Assembly (NCBI RefSeq): GCF_902686445.1 | Contig: NC_062217.1 | Span: 174,719,598 to 174,783,597 of the forward strand | Source: Sciurus carolinensis | Lineage: Eukaryota > Chordata > Mammalia > Rodentia > Sciuridae | Reading direction: 5' to 3' | Length of the DNA stretch: 64,000 nt | Shown: positions 8,821 to 20,900 of the stretch, piece by piece | How positions within the stretch are numbered: position 1 is the stretch's first letter | Layout of the letters: each line of letters starts with the position of its first letter | Notes under the pieces: model-generated | The model's input: only the letters and a program-made list of their open reading frames with translations | What the model was told of the DNA's origin: nothing | The model's database searches: none | Translations under genes and position numbers: made by a program

Positions 8821-11253
8821 ACATGAGCACCACCCTCTGCTTCCTGCCAGTCAATGGGGAGCCTTCTGAGGTCACCTGCCCCCTTACCATTCAGCTGGCC
8901 TGTCACATACAGAGGCTGACTAATGTGGCCACTGAAACACAAGTAGGTACACAAAACACATGGTGCATTCACCGTGCCAACAGCAGGCTTAGCCCTGGGG
9001 CAGCAGCAGGGACCCCAACCAGATGCAGCTCCCTCTCAAAGGCCAGGATCCCTCCCACAGAGCAGGGCTGATGGACTCTGTGTGGGGAGCACCTCCCATG
9101 TCCACCTGGACTCAAGGAAGCACGGTCAGCTTGGGAAAGCTCCAACCTCTCCGTGGCCCTGAGTCCTGCTCAGCACCAGGGCCACCTGGTCCCATTGTGC
9201 TGTGGAGACCCAGTGCATGCTGTCTGGACTGAATAATACTCGGACAAGTGACCATTCACTAGCCGCAGCTGTGTTTACCCACAGTCTGATTTTATATCCT
9301 GCTTGGTGAAATAAATGTCATTATGAATTCACATTCGTCCTGAATATAAACAACTCAAATATTTGCAGAACAATTGAAGCCCAGTGAGCCTTGCTGACTC
9401 CACCATAGGCAGGGGAGGAGGGGTGTGGCCAGGCCTCCTCCTCAGATAGGGTTCAGACCCATTTGGGGGGACAATCCCAGTCCACACCTGATAGAAACAT
9501 CACCTTGGGCAACTTAATTGATCCCTGTTCTTTAATTCAGTCTTCTTCAAATGGGCACAGAGAGAGGGGCAGACAATAATGCTGCCCAGAACATGGGCGT
9601 CCTGCCCTGGCACTGGAATACGTGAGGCTGTTTGGTAAGGGGAGTCCGGTTTGCTCATGCTCGTCTTCAGATGGGAGATACTCCTCACCACCCAGAGGGG
9701 CCTGTGTGACAGCAGGAGAGGATGCAAGTCAGACTCGAGGCGCCACAGTGCTGCCCTGAAGCTGGAGGGGGCACATGGGACAAGGAAACACAGCCACCGG
9801 AATCTGGAAAGATGAGGGAGAGGATCCTCCCAGAGCCCAGGAGAGCAAGGCCCTGCCCAGGCTGGGGGACTCACAATGGACCCCACCCTCCAGACCTGAA
9901 GCTGGCTGCTCGTCTTGCTTTAAGCCTCCTTGCTTGAGATGATTTCTTAGGGCAGCAATTGGCATCCAGTGCCCATGGCATCCACCTGCAGGGCTGCGGG
10001 AGGGCGGATGCGAGGAAGCCACTGGAGGGAGTTCCTCACTGCCTGGGTCCCTCCACTCTCCTGGCCAGGACACCCTGCTCTTCAGTTCTCTCCCCAGGCC
10101 TCTGCCTACTTGGCCAACCCACCAGAAGGCACTGGTAGGAGAGAGGCAGGGGCAGGCCTGCTTCCCTAGCCTGTTTCTCCCTGCTTCTTCTCTTCCCCCA
10201 GAGAACAGCCCCGCTGCCAACACCGGATCACCTCTGCTGTTTTCCACTGGCTGCGGTGGTCTCCCAGTGCAGAGAGGGGCTGCTCTCGGTGGACAGGCAT
10301 GCAGGGCCGCAAGACGCTGAAGCCTCAGGCACCCCAGCCAGACTGCAGGGGGAGAGGCTCTGTGGCTGCCCAGGAAGGCAGAGGCTGGCAGAGAGGCTTG
10401 AGCAGAGCTGGTGGGAAGACCAAGGCGAGTACCCACCACGCTGCAGAGCTGGTGCCGTCCCTGAGAACAGCATGGCACGTAGCGGGTGGGCTTGGGGCGA
10501 AGCCTGGCACTCCTCATTTCACTTTAGCTCAACAGGCATTTATTCTCAACTAACAGCAAAGCTACAGGCCATAAAAAATCTGGATGCTTTGCAAGGTAAT
10601 TAGAAAATAACTCAGGCCTTCACTGGAATCCATCGGCAATGCTAACAGAATGAACGAGCGGCCTCTCCCGTAATCTGCTGGGTGATGAGCGGCTTGGCAC
10701 CCTGGGTGGTTCTAGATCCCACACCCTGTAAACTTCCTAACGCAGCGGGCTGCCCATCCGCACGCCATGCACACCCAGCACCCACAGCAGTCCAAGTGGT
10801 GGACATCCATAAAATCCATTTATTCCATTTGCCTCTTGAAAAATAATGGGGGTCAACTGGAGTGCTTAATTGTTGCATTTCAGACTAGAAACAGGTATTA
10901 ATAGGCTCAAATCTGGAATGACTCACAGATGAACCAAACGTGAAAGCAAAATCCTCCACTAAGAGCCGATCGCACTCTCCCCAGAGCGTGTTCCGGTAAT
11001 GAGGGTCAAAGCGCTTGACGAGTCGTGAGGAATGGCCGTCGGGACGCCATGCGGATGGAGGTCATCCACTCAGCCCCCTCGTCATTAATCAATCCTCCAG
11101 AAACACCTTCTGCCTCATTGTTTAGCTGCAAAGCTCTCCAGATGAATTTTAGGAAACTAGAAATTATGCTCTTTGGGGTCATTTCTACCCTGGCAACTGG
11201 AGATTGAAAGTTGAGGTCATGGTCATTTACATATGTTTAAGAATCACCCAAAC
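8821..11253. other. Intron-like unique DNA with AT-rich islands
   Basis: Mostly GC-rich unique sequence. AT-rich, complex islands occur at about 9225-9380 and 10830-11253 and contain homeodomain-type TAAT/ATTA motifs. The segment at 10510-10575 vaguely resembles the end of a MIR or L2 (CAACAGGCATTTATTC) but is too short to call. Confidence 0.4.
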
Positions 11254-11264
11254 AAAAAATGTTT

Positions 11265-12947
11265 TAAGACTCTCTCTTCCTCTATTTACAAGAGGAGGTA
11301 ACATTAAAAATAGTTTTATAACCAGTTGTAGCTGACAGACCCAAGGGCAACATCTTATACTGAATGGATAAAAACTGAAAGTATTTCACTAAAATCAGGA
11401 ACAAGACAAGGATGTCCACTCTCACCGCTCCTATTCAACACAGTCCTTGAAACTCTAGTCAGAACAATCAGGCAAAAGGAGGAAATTAAAGGGACACAAA
11501 AAGGAAAAGAAGAGGTCAAATGATCTGTTTGTTGATGACATGATCATATATCTAGAAGATGCAAAAAGACTCCACCAGAAGACTTCCAGAGCTCATAAAT
11601 GAATTCTGAAAAGTAGCAGAATACAAGACCAACATTCATAAATTGAAACTTTCCCATACCCCCATAATGAATCTTCTGAAAAAGAAATTAGGAAAACTAT
11701 TCCATTCACAACAACCTGATAAAATACTTGGGAATTAATATAACAAGGAGGTGAAGGCCTCTACAGTGAATATTATTGAACACTGAAGAAATAAACTGAA
11801 GAAGACCTTGGAAGATAGAAAGACCTCCTACGTTCTTGTACAGGCAGAAGTAATATTGTCAAAATGTTCACCCTACCAAAAGGAATATACAGATGCAATG
11901 CAATCCCCGTGCAGAATACCAATGACATTCTTCACAGAACTAGAAAAAAATAGCTCTAAAAATCATTTGGAAGAATAAGAGACCCAGAAGAGCCAAAGCA
12001 ACCCCAAGCAAGAAGAGCAACGCTGGAGGCAGTACACTGCCTGGTCTTAAGTTATAATGCAGAGCTATAGCAAAAACAGCATGGTACCAGCACCAAACAG
12101 ACACAAAGACCAATGGAATCGAAGACACAGAGACAAACCCACATTGGTACAGTCATTTGATCCTTGATGAAGGTGCCAAAATACATGTTGGAGAAAAGAT
12201 AACCCTTTTAACATTTGATGCTGGGAAAACCAATCTGGGAATCAATGTGGAGATTCCTCCAAAAACTAGGAATCAAACCACCAAATGATTCAGCTTTCCC
12301 ACTCTGCAGTATTTATCCAAAAAGAATTAAAATCAGCATACTATGAGGCAGGCACATCAATGATTATAGCAGTGTAATTCACAATAACCAAGTTATGGAA
12401 CCAGCCCAGGTGCCCGTCCGCAGATGAATGGATCAATAAAATGTAGTATTTATTCACAATGGAGTTCTACTCAGTCATAAGATGGAAATTGTGGCATTTG
12501 CCAGAACATTGATGGAACTGGAGAACACCATGCTAAGTGAAATAAACCAGACTCAGAAAATCAAGGGTCAAATGTTCTCTCTCATATGTGAGAACTCTAG
12601 CAAAATAAGGGATGAAAGAGGTGGTCAGATGTCATAAAGATAGGGGGAATCCATGGAGCAGAAGGAGATTGAGGGGGTGGGACGAAGAGGGACGGGAAAG
12701 GGGAGGATGTGCAGAATGGATTTGACAAAATTACACTGTGTGCATGGTCTAACATACCTGAATGACTTCCACTTTTATGTGTATCTATAAAGCAGCAATT
12801 AAAAATAAATAGATAAATGAGTGAAAGGAAGACCAGTAGAGAGGGGGAATAGGGGAGAGAAGAAGGGAGGGGAAATGTGGGCACTGGAGGAAAAACAAGC
12901 AGTTTGTAAATTAGGGAACAAAACTAACTTGTGAAACAAAAAAAAAA
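11265..12947 (+). mobile_element. Older LINE-1 fragment, 5'-truncated and internally deleted
   Basis: L1 ORF2 homology is clear from about 11326. It includes the motif after the fingers ([14 protein letters not shown], near 11410-11435) and an intact F-V-D-D catalytic motif near 11530-11545, but in shifting frames. Near 12225-12235 the sequence jumps from the 'CWEN' region to the 'VWRFL' region, so several hundred bases of ORF2 are missing. The 3' UTR from about 12600 is G/A-rich, and a short poly(A) ends at 12947. AAAAAATGTTT at 11254-11264 recurs at 12942-12952 and may be a decayed target-site duplication. It is more damaged than the 2308-4727 copy, so it is older. Confidence 0.88.
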
Positions 12948-12952
12948 TGTTT

Positions 12953-14650
12953 CTACAACTACATATAATTTTGTATTCTCTTGTCTATCTGCATAGAACA
13001 GTTAGGTCTGCCAGGATAAAGCTGGTGAAAGTCAGAGCACCATGATGCACGAATTGAAGCTAATCGGGTATTTCCAGTTGAGTTGGGTAGAGTCAAGGCT
13101 CAGCTCTCGCTCTGTAAGCAGGAAAGGGGATCCCTGTTAACCGAGGGAAAGGGAGCATTGACCTCTGGCCCAGGTGACTCAGGGGCTTGTCCTCCACTCC
13201 AGGCCCCCAGGCCGTGACACAGCAGAGGACCCTGCTTCTGCTCAGACCTGGTCTGATGTACAAACGATAGAAAAGAGAGAGCCACTGTGCATGGCTTTAA
13301 TAAGTTCATTTCTTCCGTATTCCTACTAATTCTTTGGGGGAAAAAATAAAATAGCATCCAATTATCTGGAAGCACGCAAGCTGAAGAAGAGCGCAGGGAG
13401 TTTGCCTGCATTATTCACCCTTTACCAGGCAGATAAATCAATGTTGGGGTAAACTGCACAGTAACGCTTCTCCTAGGATTTGAGGTTCTCAGGATCTTCC
13501 CAAGCTGTGCACAGTTCTGTCCACGAGGAAGAACCTTGAGAGGCTGCTTTCTACAATGGTTCATAAGCCTCTTTTAGGATGCAAAACATCTCTTTTAATA
13601 TCAGATGCCACTTGATCAAAGGAGGAAACAGAATCACCAAATCCAGTGCTTATCATCCCTGAACCCAGTGACATTTTTACGTACCTTACAGTTAAACATG
13701 CTCCTAGGACATCTTTGGAGATGTTCTCAGTATCTTAAGTGAAATAAATAGGAAAACCTGTCATCTCTCAATCTTAGAAGGATAATAACGCTTGCTCACA
13801 TCTCTTAGCACTGTTAACAGAAAACTTTGACAACACCATTTTCTAAATGCCGCTGGACTTGACAGGTGCTGGCTGATGCCATCCTGTGTTAGCCCCACAG
13901 ACTTGAAATGAAAAACAGTAATCCAATTTCCGTAAAAGAGCTCTCAAACTTAATGAAAGACTCTTTCAGGGGGTCAAGACCCCGTGTCCACTGGCCTGGC
14001 CTCTCCGCCACGCATGCCCACCTCCCAGGGTGGCAGAGAGTTCCTGCTCATGAACTTCTCTGTGGAGCGAGGCTAATTCAATCCGTGTGCTCAGCGAGCA
14101 GGGCTTCCCCAACACAGCAGCACATAAAAAATGTATCAGATCTAATCGGAAAGCAGCCCTTCTGAAAATGCTGAGCATTCTTCTCTGACTCTCCGTGAGA
14201 CAAGATCTACAAGGGCCTCCTAGCAAACAGCTGCCTCCCGCCCAGCAGCCAGTCCTCTAAGTGAAGGGAGTCCTTGCCCCTCCCAGCTCGGGCTCCCTTG
14301 CTGCCGCAGAGTAGGGACTGAGCGCCAGACTCAGCAAGCCTCAGGCAGAAGGAAGGGCACTATCTCCAGTGACGTGCAGCAGGCATGTGGAGCAAAACTA
14401 GAGGCTGGCTAACAACCACGCCGGAGAGGAGGTGGGGCGCCACGAGCGGCCTCCCTGCACTAATGCAGGGTGCAAAGAGAAGCCGGAGCCCACTTCTTGG
14501 CAGGGACAAGTTCTGCAGAATATGCCATGAGAACGTCAATGACTGCACTCTGCAGTAGGAACACGACCCCCCATGGTCAGTTCCCAGCATAAGCAGGAAA
14601 AATGTGCCCCTACAAACAGACTAAGCACCCAGAGGGACACAGCAGCCCCC
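12953..14650. other. Intron downstream of the TCERG1L WW exon
   Basis: Unique sequence of mixed composition. 13560-13900 is comparatively AT-rich and complex. No exon of TCERG1L (for example the acidic region or FF domains expected after this exon) could be read on the minus strand. Confidence 0.45.
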
Positions 14651-14652
14651 TT

Positions 14653-14658
14653 AGTTAC
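14653..14658 (-). other. 5' splice donor of the TCERG1L WW exon
   Basis: Minus-strand exon ...GCAA is followed by GTAACT. It is a usable but not ideal donor (A at +3 and +4, C at +5). Reading past it without splicing gives two codons (Ser, Asn) and an in-frame TAA at 14653-14651, so retention of the intron would end the protein just after the WW linker. Confidence 0.75.
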
Positions 14659-14813
14659 TTGCTGAGGCCTCCAGCTTGCGCTTGTGGGGTGGGTCCTCGA
14701 TGATCCTCTTGAGGTCCCCACGGTTCTTCAGGTCCACAGGCTTCTCCCAGACGGACAGCTGCATGGTTGGGTTGAAGAAGAAAACCCGGTCATCGCCCGT
14801 CCAGACCACGCAC
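14659..14813 (-). CDS. TCERG1L: Internal coding exon of TCERG1L: WW domain and basic linker
   Basis: Read on the minus strand, this 155-bp exon begins after an AG acceptor (14815-14814) and ends at a GT donor (14658-14657). Its first base completes a codon, 51 codons follow, and one base is left over, so it enters in phase 2 and leaves in phase 1. The peptide runs [20 protein letters not shown], then a VWEKP core, then a basic linker ending [11 protein letters not shown]. The FFFNP aromatic patch and the W-x-x-P end are WW-domain hallmarks; the first WW tryptophan may be the one split by the upstream intron. The [15 protein letters not shown] core and PPHKRK tail fit TCERG1L; as recalled, paralogue TCERG1 has FFYNP and a different linker. 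The TCERG1 family are nuclear proteins with WW and FF domains; TCERG1 couples RNA polymerase II elongation to splicing, and the role of TCERG1L is less established. Neighbouring exons were not found. A processed copy is unlikely because introns flank both ends. Confidence 0.87.
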
Positions 14814-14870
14814 CTGTTGAGTTGAAACTCACCTCAGTCACTCTTGAAGACACTAAGATCAGAAGACAGT
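14814..14870 (-). other. 3' splice acceptor and upstream tract of the TCERG1L WW exon
   Basis: On the minus strand the intron ends CAACAG directly before the exon. The preceding 55 bases include a moderately pyrimidine-rich stretch (TCTTACTGTCTTCTGATCTT), but the last 25 bases are purine-mixed, so the polypyrimidine tract is weak and lies upstream of the usual place. The site was chosen because it alone gives an open frame with the phase expected for a tryptophan split by the intron. Confidence 0.65.
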
Positions 14871-15039
14871 AAGATCAAAAGCCACTAGCATGTGGCCTGA
14901 CTCCTAGCGCCCTTCAGGACAGAGAGCCACAGGTTGGTGAGGTCATTTATGTGAAGCATAAACAGCAGTGCAAAGCCTGACTCCTCACAAGGCATCCTGC
15001 CTACTCAGCAGGTGAATGTCCCCATACCTTTCCTTCTAC

Positions 15040-15140
15040 CAGCCAGGGACACCAAAGCTCAGAGCAGGCAAGCAGCTCAACAAGGCCACCCCAGGTGGCC
15101 ACTCTACCAGCATCTGAGCCCGGAGTCCTGCTCACCTTCA
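15040..15140 (+). mobile_element. MIR SINE fragment
   Basis: CCAAAGCTCAGAGCAGGCAA, then CAAGGCCACCC and CATCTGAGCCCGGAGTCCTG, follows the order of the MIR core (the 'ACTGAGGCACAGAGAGG ... CAAGGTCACACAG ... GATTCGAACCC' region). It is old and diverged, and sense on the plus strand. Confidence 0.65.
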
Positions 15141-15929
15141 GAAGAGCAATGAACTCCACATATGTTCATGTATGGAAATCTAAATGATCTGAAAGGAATC
15201 ATGTGTGATCATCAAACCCCTTACCTGTGGACAGTTATCAGAGAAGATTAAGAATTTAAAAAGAGAAGACAGAGAGAAGGAAAATCCCTTCCTAAAGAAC
15301 ACAGCCCCCTCATTTGCACCCTGGTGATACACAGAGGAATCTGGGTTCTGACCTCTATGAACTCTGTGAATGAAGCCATTGCGACCAGCTAGGCTGGCCC
15401 TAGCCATGGGTGGCCCTAACTGCTCTCAGGATGCTGCAGTGAGCACTGCTGGCCCGGGCCTGTCTTGTCTGGGCCTTGCACCAGTTTCCCCTTGGGTCAG
15501 GCATCCCCTGGGCTCAGTTTCCTGCTGTGACCTCTGAGTGGCCTAGTGCTCTGATCCTCTGTGGACCTCTCAGTAACTGGAGGAATGGGCAGGGACTGGC
15601 CACACATGCAGGAACCCTCTGGCTAAGGCTCCCTCAAGAGAGGAGCACGGTCAGGCACTGCCCAGGTCCAGCCTCTCCCTTGCACCTCACCCAGCAGGCC
15701 TCATGCAGTGTCTGCAGCTGGTTCAGGTATGCCAGTGCAGGTCACCCTGTTCTGCTCAGAGAAAAGCACTCCGTGCTCACCTTCACTAGGCTAGCCACGC
15801 TCACGGGCTACACAGAGGGCTCAGGGACCCAGCCCACAGGTGATGATCTCTGGGAAGATCGGGACCCTTCAAGGAACGACCCTGATAAAATCTATTGGGC
15901 AACTCTCCTGACCAAGCAGGGTTCAAGAG
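15141..15929. other. Unique intronic DNA
   Basis: This lies upstream of the WW exon in gene orientation. No repeat or exon recognised. Confidence 0.4.
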
Positions 15930-16290
15930 TGTGGTAGACAGAACAATGGTCCTACAGAGGTCCACATCTAAGATCCCAGAACCCGTGAATGTGTCACCTG
16001 CCTCGCAAAGGGACTTTGCAGATGTGGCGAAGATCTTGAGATGGGATGTGCCCTGGATGATCCAGGTGGGCCCTAAATGTAACCACAGCTTTCCTTGTAA
16101 GATGGAGGCGGGAGGGCCAGAGACAGAGGCTTGTGGACAGAAGCAGAGGCGGCCATAAACACAGAGGCAGAGAGACAGGAAGATCCAGCTACCCACCTTA
16201 AAGGTGGAGGAAGAGGCCATGAGCCCAGGGGACCCAGGTGCCCTCTGGAAGCTGGAAAAGGCAGCTGGAGGAGCCAGCCTGGCATGCACT
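15930..16290 (+). mobile_element. MLT1-type (ERVL-MaLR) solo LTR
   Basis: Starts TGTGGTAGACAGAACAATGG and keeps the expected blocks in order: AGGGACTTTGCAGATGTGGC, GATCTTGAGATGGGATG, GGATGATCCAGGTGGGCCC, a CTTGTAAGATGGAGGC block, then GAGGAAGAGGCCATGAGCC and GCTGGAAAAGGCA. The 3' end is unclear beyond about 16270. It is a non-coding fossil LTR with no internal region beside it. Confidence 0.75.
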
Positions 16291-16299
16291 CTGGCTCGC

Positions 16300-19200
16300 T
16301 CTTCCAGGCCATCCAATCGTCCCCATTTTAGTGACGACCTTCCAGTGCAGACTCTGGGGCCCCTTTGGCCTGAACCCAGGGAAGGAGTAATCTGGAATGT
16401 GCTTCCCCAGCCCTCCCAGCAAAGCACCTCCTGCATGGAGACATGCCCAAGTCCACAGCACGTTCCCCCAGCAGCAGAAACCAAGCACATGCGCTCACCA
16501 GCCACTGCTAGTGGCTTCTGGCCTCTAGAACAATAGGAGCCCGGTGTGCAGACCAGTCTGCGGCTGCCCAACAGAGGCTCAGACCAACAAGCAGCGCCCA
16601 GGCCCTGAGCAGAGCACCAGAAACACCGACCACGGCAGGCCGCTCATGGCACCCAAGGAAGACTTCAACTCCACTTACTGGCCAGCCTGCCCTCTAGCTC
16701 TGGGCCTGTCCTTGACTCCTGGGGACTCTGAGAGGACCTCGCTCCATCTTCCTGGCAGGTGAGGGGCTGTCCACCTCATCAGGGGAGATGGACTAGTGCA
16801 GAAGAGGGGTACTTCAGGTCAGGGCCCGGAAGAAGGAGAGAAGGTCCATGAACCAAACCAGGACCCCTGCCCAAGTGGTCAGGTCCCTTCTCTGTCACAG
16901 GCCAGCAGGCCTCTGCCCCCAGGAGATGGTCAGGAGGAACGGAGCCTCATGGGGCCTGGAGGGGAGGCTGCATGCCTCCACAGGCGAGCCCCACTGGCCA
17001 AGGAGGCTTCGTCAGTGCAGAGCTGAGGTAACTGCCCTGTGCTGACTATTATGCAGGATCCACAGGCTGCACGCACCCCACAGCGTGGCCAGCAGGGAGC
17101 ACACACCTCACGGGAGCCACGCGCCTTGTCCAGGTCGCAGGGCTGGGGAGGGCTGGCCACGTGCACAGCTTGTCAGGACCCCGCAGGACCCCACCCGGCT
17201 GCACCCTGTGGGACTACTGGGCAGGGGAGGGGTCCTGCCGAGAGTCAGGCTGGTGGGGGAGAGGCCAGCTCGGCTCCAGTTCCCCACATGGGCCTCAGAA
17301 GCCCTCATTTGGGCTGTGGCTGGGAAACTGCTCTGAGACCAAGCACCCAGCAGCCGACCACCCACGTGCGACAGGCTTGCTTGAGGTATCGCTTCATGAT
17401 ATTTGACTGGACTTGGCTTGGGTAGGAAATTCTAGAGGCATCCCTGGTTCCCTACACCCATCTGTCCTCTCGTAAGTTCTCCCCAGAACAAAGGACTGCC
17501 TCCTGTGATCAAGCCACAGCCGACAGACTGATGGGCTTGGCCATTGAGTCAGAAAGGCGACCTGCCCCACGCCCCACAGCACCTGTGACCTGGGCACAGC
17601 ATCCTGAGCCCCTGGCCTTGCCCAGGAGATAACAGACTGCTCCCTTCTCTGGAGGCCCTGGGCTGGAAGCTCAGTGTGGGCTTTACCTCCATGTCTGCCA
17701 ATCCTTAGGGCACTGGTGCATGGCTGCAGGCCTCAGTGTCCTCATTCACGGAAGAGGGCTGGTGAACTGGTCCCTCCAGCCGCAGGTCTATCGCAGCCAC
17801 TGTTGGGGCCCCTCCCTGCTAATCCACTTCACTGGCAGGGTGCCCAGCCCTGATCACAGTGACCACTGGCTGGGCCCTTGGGCAGCCTGCAGGTCCTGAC
17901 TGTCTGGGGTTGGGGGTAGAAAGAGTAGCCAAGTCTCTGGTGCAAGTCACAGTCCAAAGCATGGCTGGGCTCTGACCAGGACCCCCTGCCCTCACAGCCC
18001 CTAACTGTCCCCTTCCCCCTCTCTTGCTGAAGTCCCCAGTAACTCTCAGGCATGGGGGCTGCATCCAGGAGCCCCACTCGGGACCAACCACAGGGGTGGG
18101 AAGAACTAGGCGTTCTCAGGAAGCTTCCCAATAGAGTAGTTGGGAGGAACGCCCAAACCTCGTCTTCCTAAAACATCTGCACTCCAGGCTTCCAGAGGAA
18201 GCCCAGCCTGGCAGCAGGGCGCAGCCTTGCCGGAACCCAAGAGTAAGAAGAAACATCACTGAGGCGAGCCAGTCAGTCAAGATCTGCTGACTGGAGAAGG
18301 CGTGGGCATGTCTAATCATGCCGCAAGTGGACCAGGCATTTCCTGTGAGAACTATTAGGAAGCTGAGTCCTTGGAGAGTCCACCCTGGTCAGCCCTCAAG
18401 GCCGAGCGTGAGGGTGGGCCTCAGCTCACCGCAGCCTCACCCGCTCAGCAGGCTTTCCCAGTGCAGAGCACATGGGCGCCCAGGCCGTCCGGTGACTGCC
18501 GGCTCTCCTGAATGCTGACAGCCACCTGGGTTCTGAGAAGGCTCTGGTTAGAGGAGGGCACAGGGACGAGAGGAGTAGGGCTGAGAAGCAGGTAAGCGAA
18601 GACTGTGAGTGAGCCAGGGATGCACAGGACCCTGTGCAAGGGGTTCAACTGGGGACCCCAACAGCCACTCACAGATGTCCTGCCACCTGACCCCAGGCTG
18701 TGGGCTAGGCAGCAGGACAGGTGGTTTGGGACGCCACAGTGAGGGTCAGCTCCACTGTGAGGCTGAATGGGAGGGTGCTGAGCACCTGGCTTCCTCTAGT
18801 GGAGGGAGGGAGGGAGGGAGGCTGCCCACATCAGACTGGGCCCTGGGGAGGCCGCCGGGCTCCTCCCATTCCCACTGGAAACCAGACATTCACCAGAGAG
18901 CAGAGCAACTCAGGGGAGCCAGGCCCTCACACACGCTGCTGGGGCTGCTCACCTCCACCAGGCGCCCTCCCTTCCCAGGAGTCAGAGGTGCGGGCCCTGG
19001 GAGCCTGCATCCCGAGCCCTTCCTACGGCCCCGTCCCTTTCCTCATCAGTCCTGAGGTATTCTCCCTTCTCACAGTTAACTCGAGAAAGAGGCTTCACAT
19101 TCGGACGTTCATATTTATGTGTCCACATTCCCCACCCCAGATCAGTCTTGGTTATAGATCTGGTACTTCAACGGATGCCCTGATGCTGGCTCCTGGTGCC

Positions 19201-20900
19201 CAGGGGCAGAGATGCCCACAGTCCATCCAATGCCCTGGAATCCTGGAACAGCAGCACTGGCACAGGAAGATCACCAACACCCCAAGTTGCAGCAGCAAAC
19301 TTCAGCTTCTAGTGCCAGGAAGGAGGGAGTGTGGCCCAGGAGGTGGGAGTGGCAGCAATTGACACCGTGGACATTAACATCCAGGCTAGGAGAGCCAGCT
19401 CCTGTGCTGGGGAAGCAAATGGACTTGAACCACAGAGCTGGTGGCAGGTAAATAAATGTGGTTCCCGAGAGAAATCTGCCCCTCCACTTGTTACGGTTGG
19501 TTTCAACTAGACGGAGCCAGCTGTAACATGCAAAATTAATTTTATGTATCATTTTATGCCCATTTTAAGTAACATGGAGAGCTCCCCTTCTTTAATCATG
19601 CTGCATAACTCCTGGCTGGCTGCCACATCCCTCTTCTCTTTAACTGTCCCCGTATCCCAGAGGATGTAATTAGTGCGTCAGTTATTTAAGTCTGGTACAG
19701 GATACCCACATTGAGCCGCGGAACACAAGAAGACCTGAATTTCATCAAATGAAAGTTGGGGCTGTTACTTTGTTGCAGAAAAGACTTCTCAGGATCACCC
19801 TTCAACAGCGAACTCCAATGTCTGCAAGTTCTGTGGGTCAATGCCCATCTCTGCTTCTCTCCCAAGTCTCATCTCGGCCCACTGACGGTGGGATCTCGTG
19901 CCTGGCCGTTGGCCACTGTGCCCCCCACATGAAAGCCCCCTGAGGCCCTTGGCCTGGATTCTGCCACTGTGTGTCCTGTCCCAGGAGCACCCTGTGTGCT
20001 GGACAGAGCCTGGCACCCACTGGGTTTCACCTCTGGCAGGGGCTGACCTGGTCAGGGCTGAGGGACCTCTCATCCACCTCACGGGCCAAGCAAGGGCACC
20101 AGATGCCCAAGGATACCAAGATTCAAGGAGGACAGAGTAAGTGTGTCTCTGGCATGGCTTCCTCCACAGTGTGTTCAGGAAGGGCACAGAGGTAACAGGC
20201 CAGGCCTGACACTGGACAAGGACAATGACCAGCACGGAAATGGGCCGTCACATGATTGACAGCAGCTCTGTGCCCAGTTCTGTGTGTGTGCCCACGTCTC
20301 CCCCTTCAGGACGTCTGCAGACAGAGGTGCTCCAGTTGGTGGTGGAGGCCTGGGGAGCCACAGCCGCTGAGGCTGGGGTCCGGGGGCTGCAGGGCCCCGG
20401 CTCCTGAAAGCGCTGGCTGGGCACCTTTCCTGTTGCCTCTCTCCTCTGCTTCTTCCTTGCGAGGCGAAGCACATGCAGAAGGTCTCCATGCAGACCCGGA
20501 AGGGAAGAAGCCTGGGAAAGCTCTGGGAGTGCGTCCGGCCTGCTCAGGGCACCTGCTTCCAGGAGGCCGCCAGGCACGCTGGCCTGACCTGAAGTCGTCC
20601 TGCTGGCTTCTCTGCAGAAGTCGTGGTAGACTGCAGCTGTCTGTCCTGGGCCATTTTGTTTTGAAAGTACAGAGCAGCAAAACTACAGGTCCGTGGTCAG
20701 CAGACGTTAGTGGAGCCCTGGCCAACTGTCCACCTAGTCCTGCAGAGAGTGGACACAGAACCCTCTGGAGCCTGTTCTCAAGGAACCAGACTTCAGGGAG
20801 CTAGTCTTGGCCCCGGCCAAGGGCTTCAGGAAGGAGCTGCTCTGGACTTTGCTCTTGCTTGACAGGACCCAGATTTCCTCCAACCAAGGGGCTCATTCCT
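16300..20900. other. GC-rich unique intronic DNA
   Basis: No exon or clear repeat. A (GAGG)n run lies at about 18803-18822. 17715-17800 (CCTCAGTGTCCTCATTCACG) resembles an antisense MIR core, but weakly. AT-richer unique sequence occurs near 19500-19760. Confidence 0.4.

Noticed and set aside
17715..17800. Antisense MIR
   Set aside because: Only one short block (CCTCAGTGTCCTCATTCACG) fits; not enough to call it a feature.
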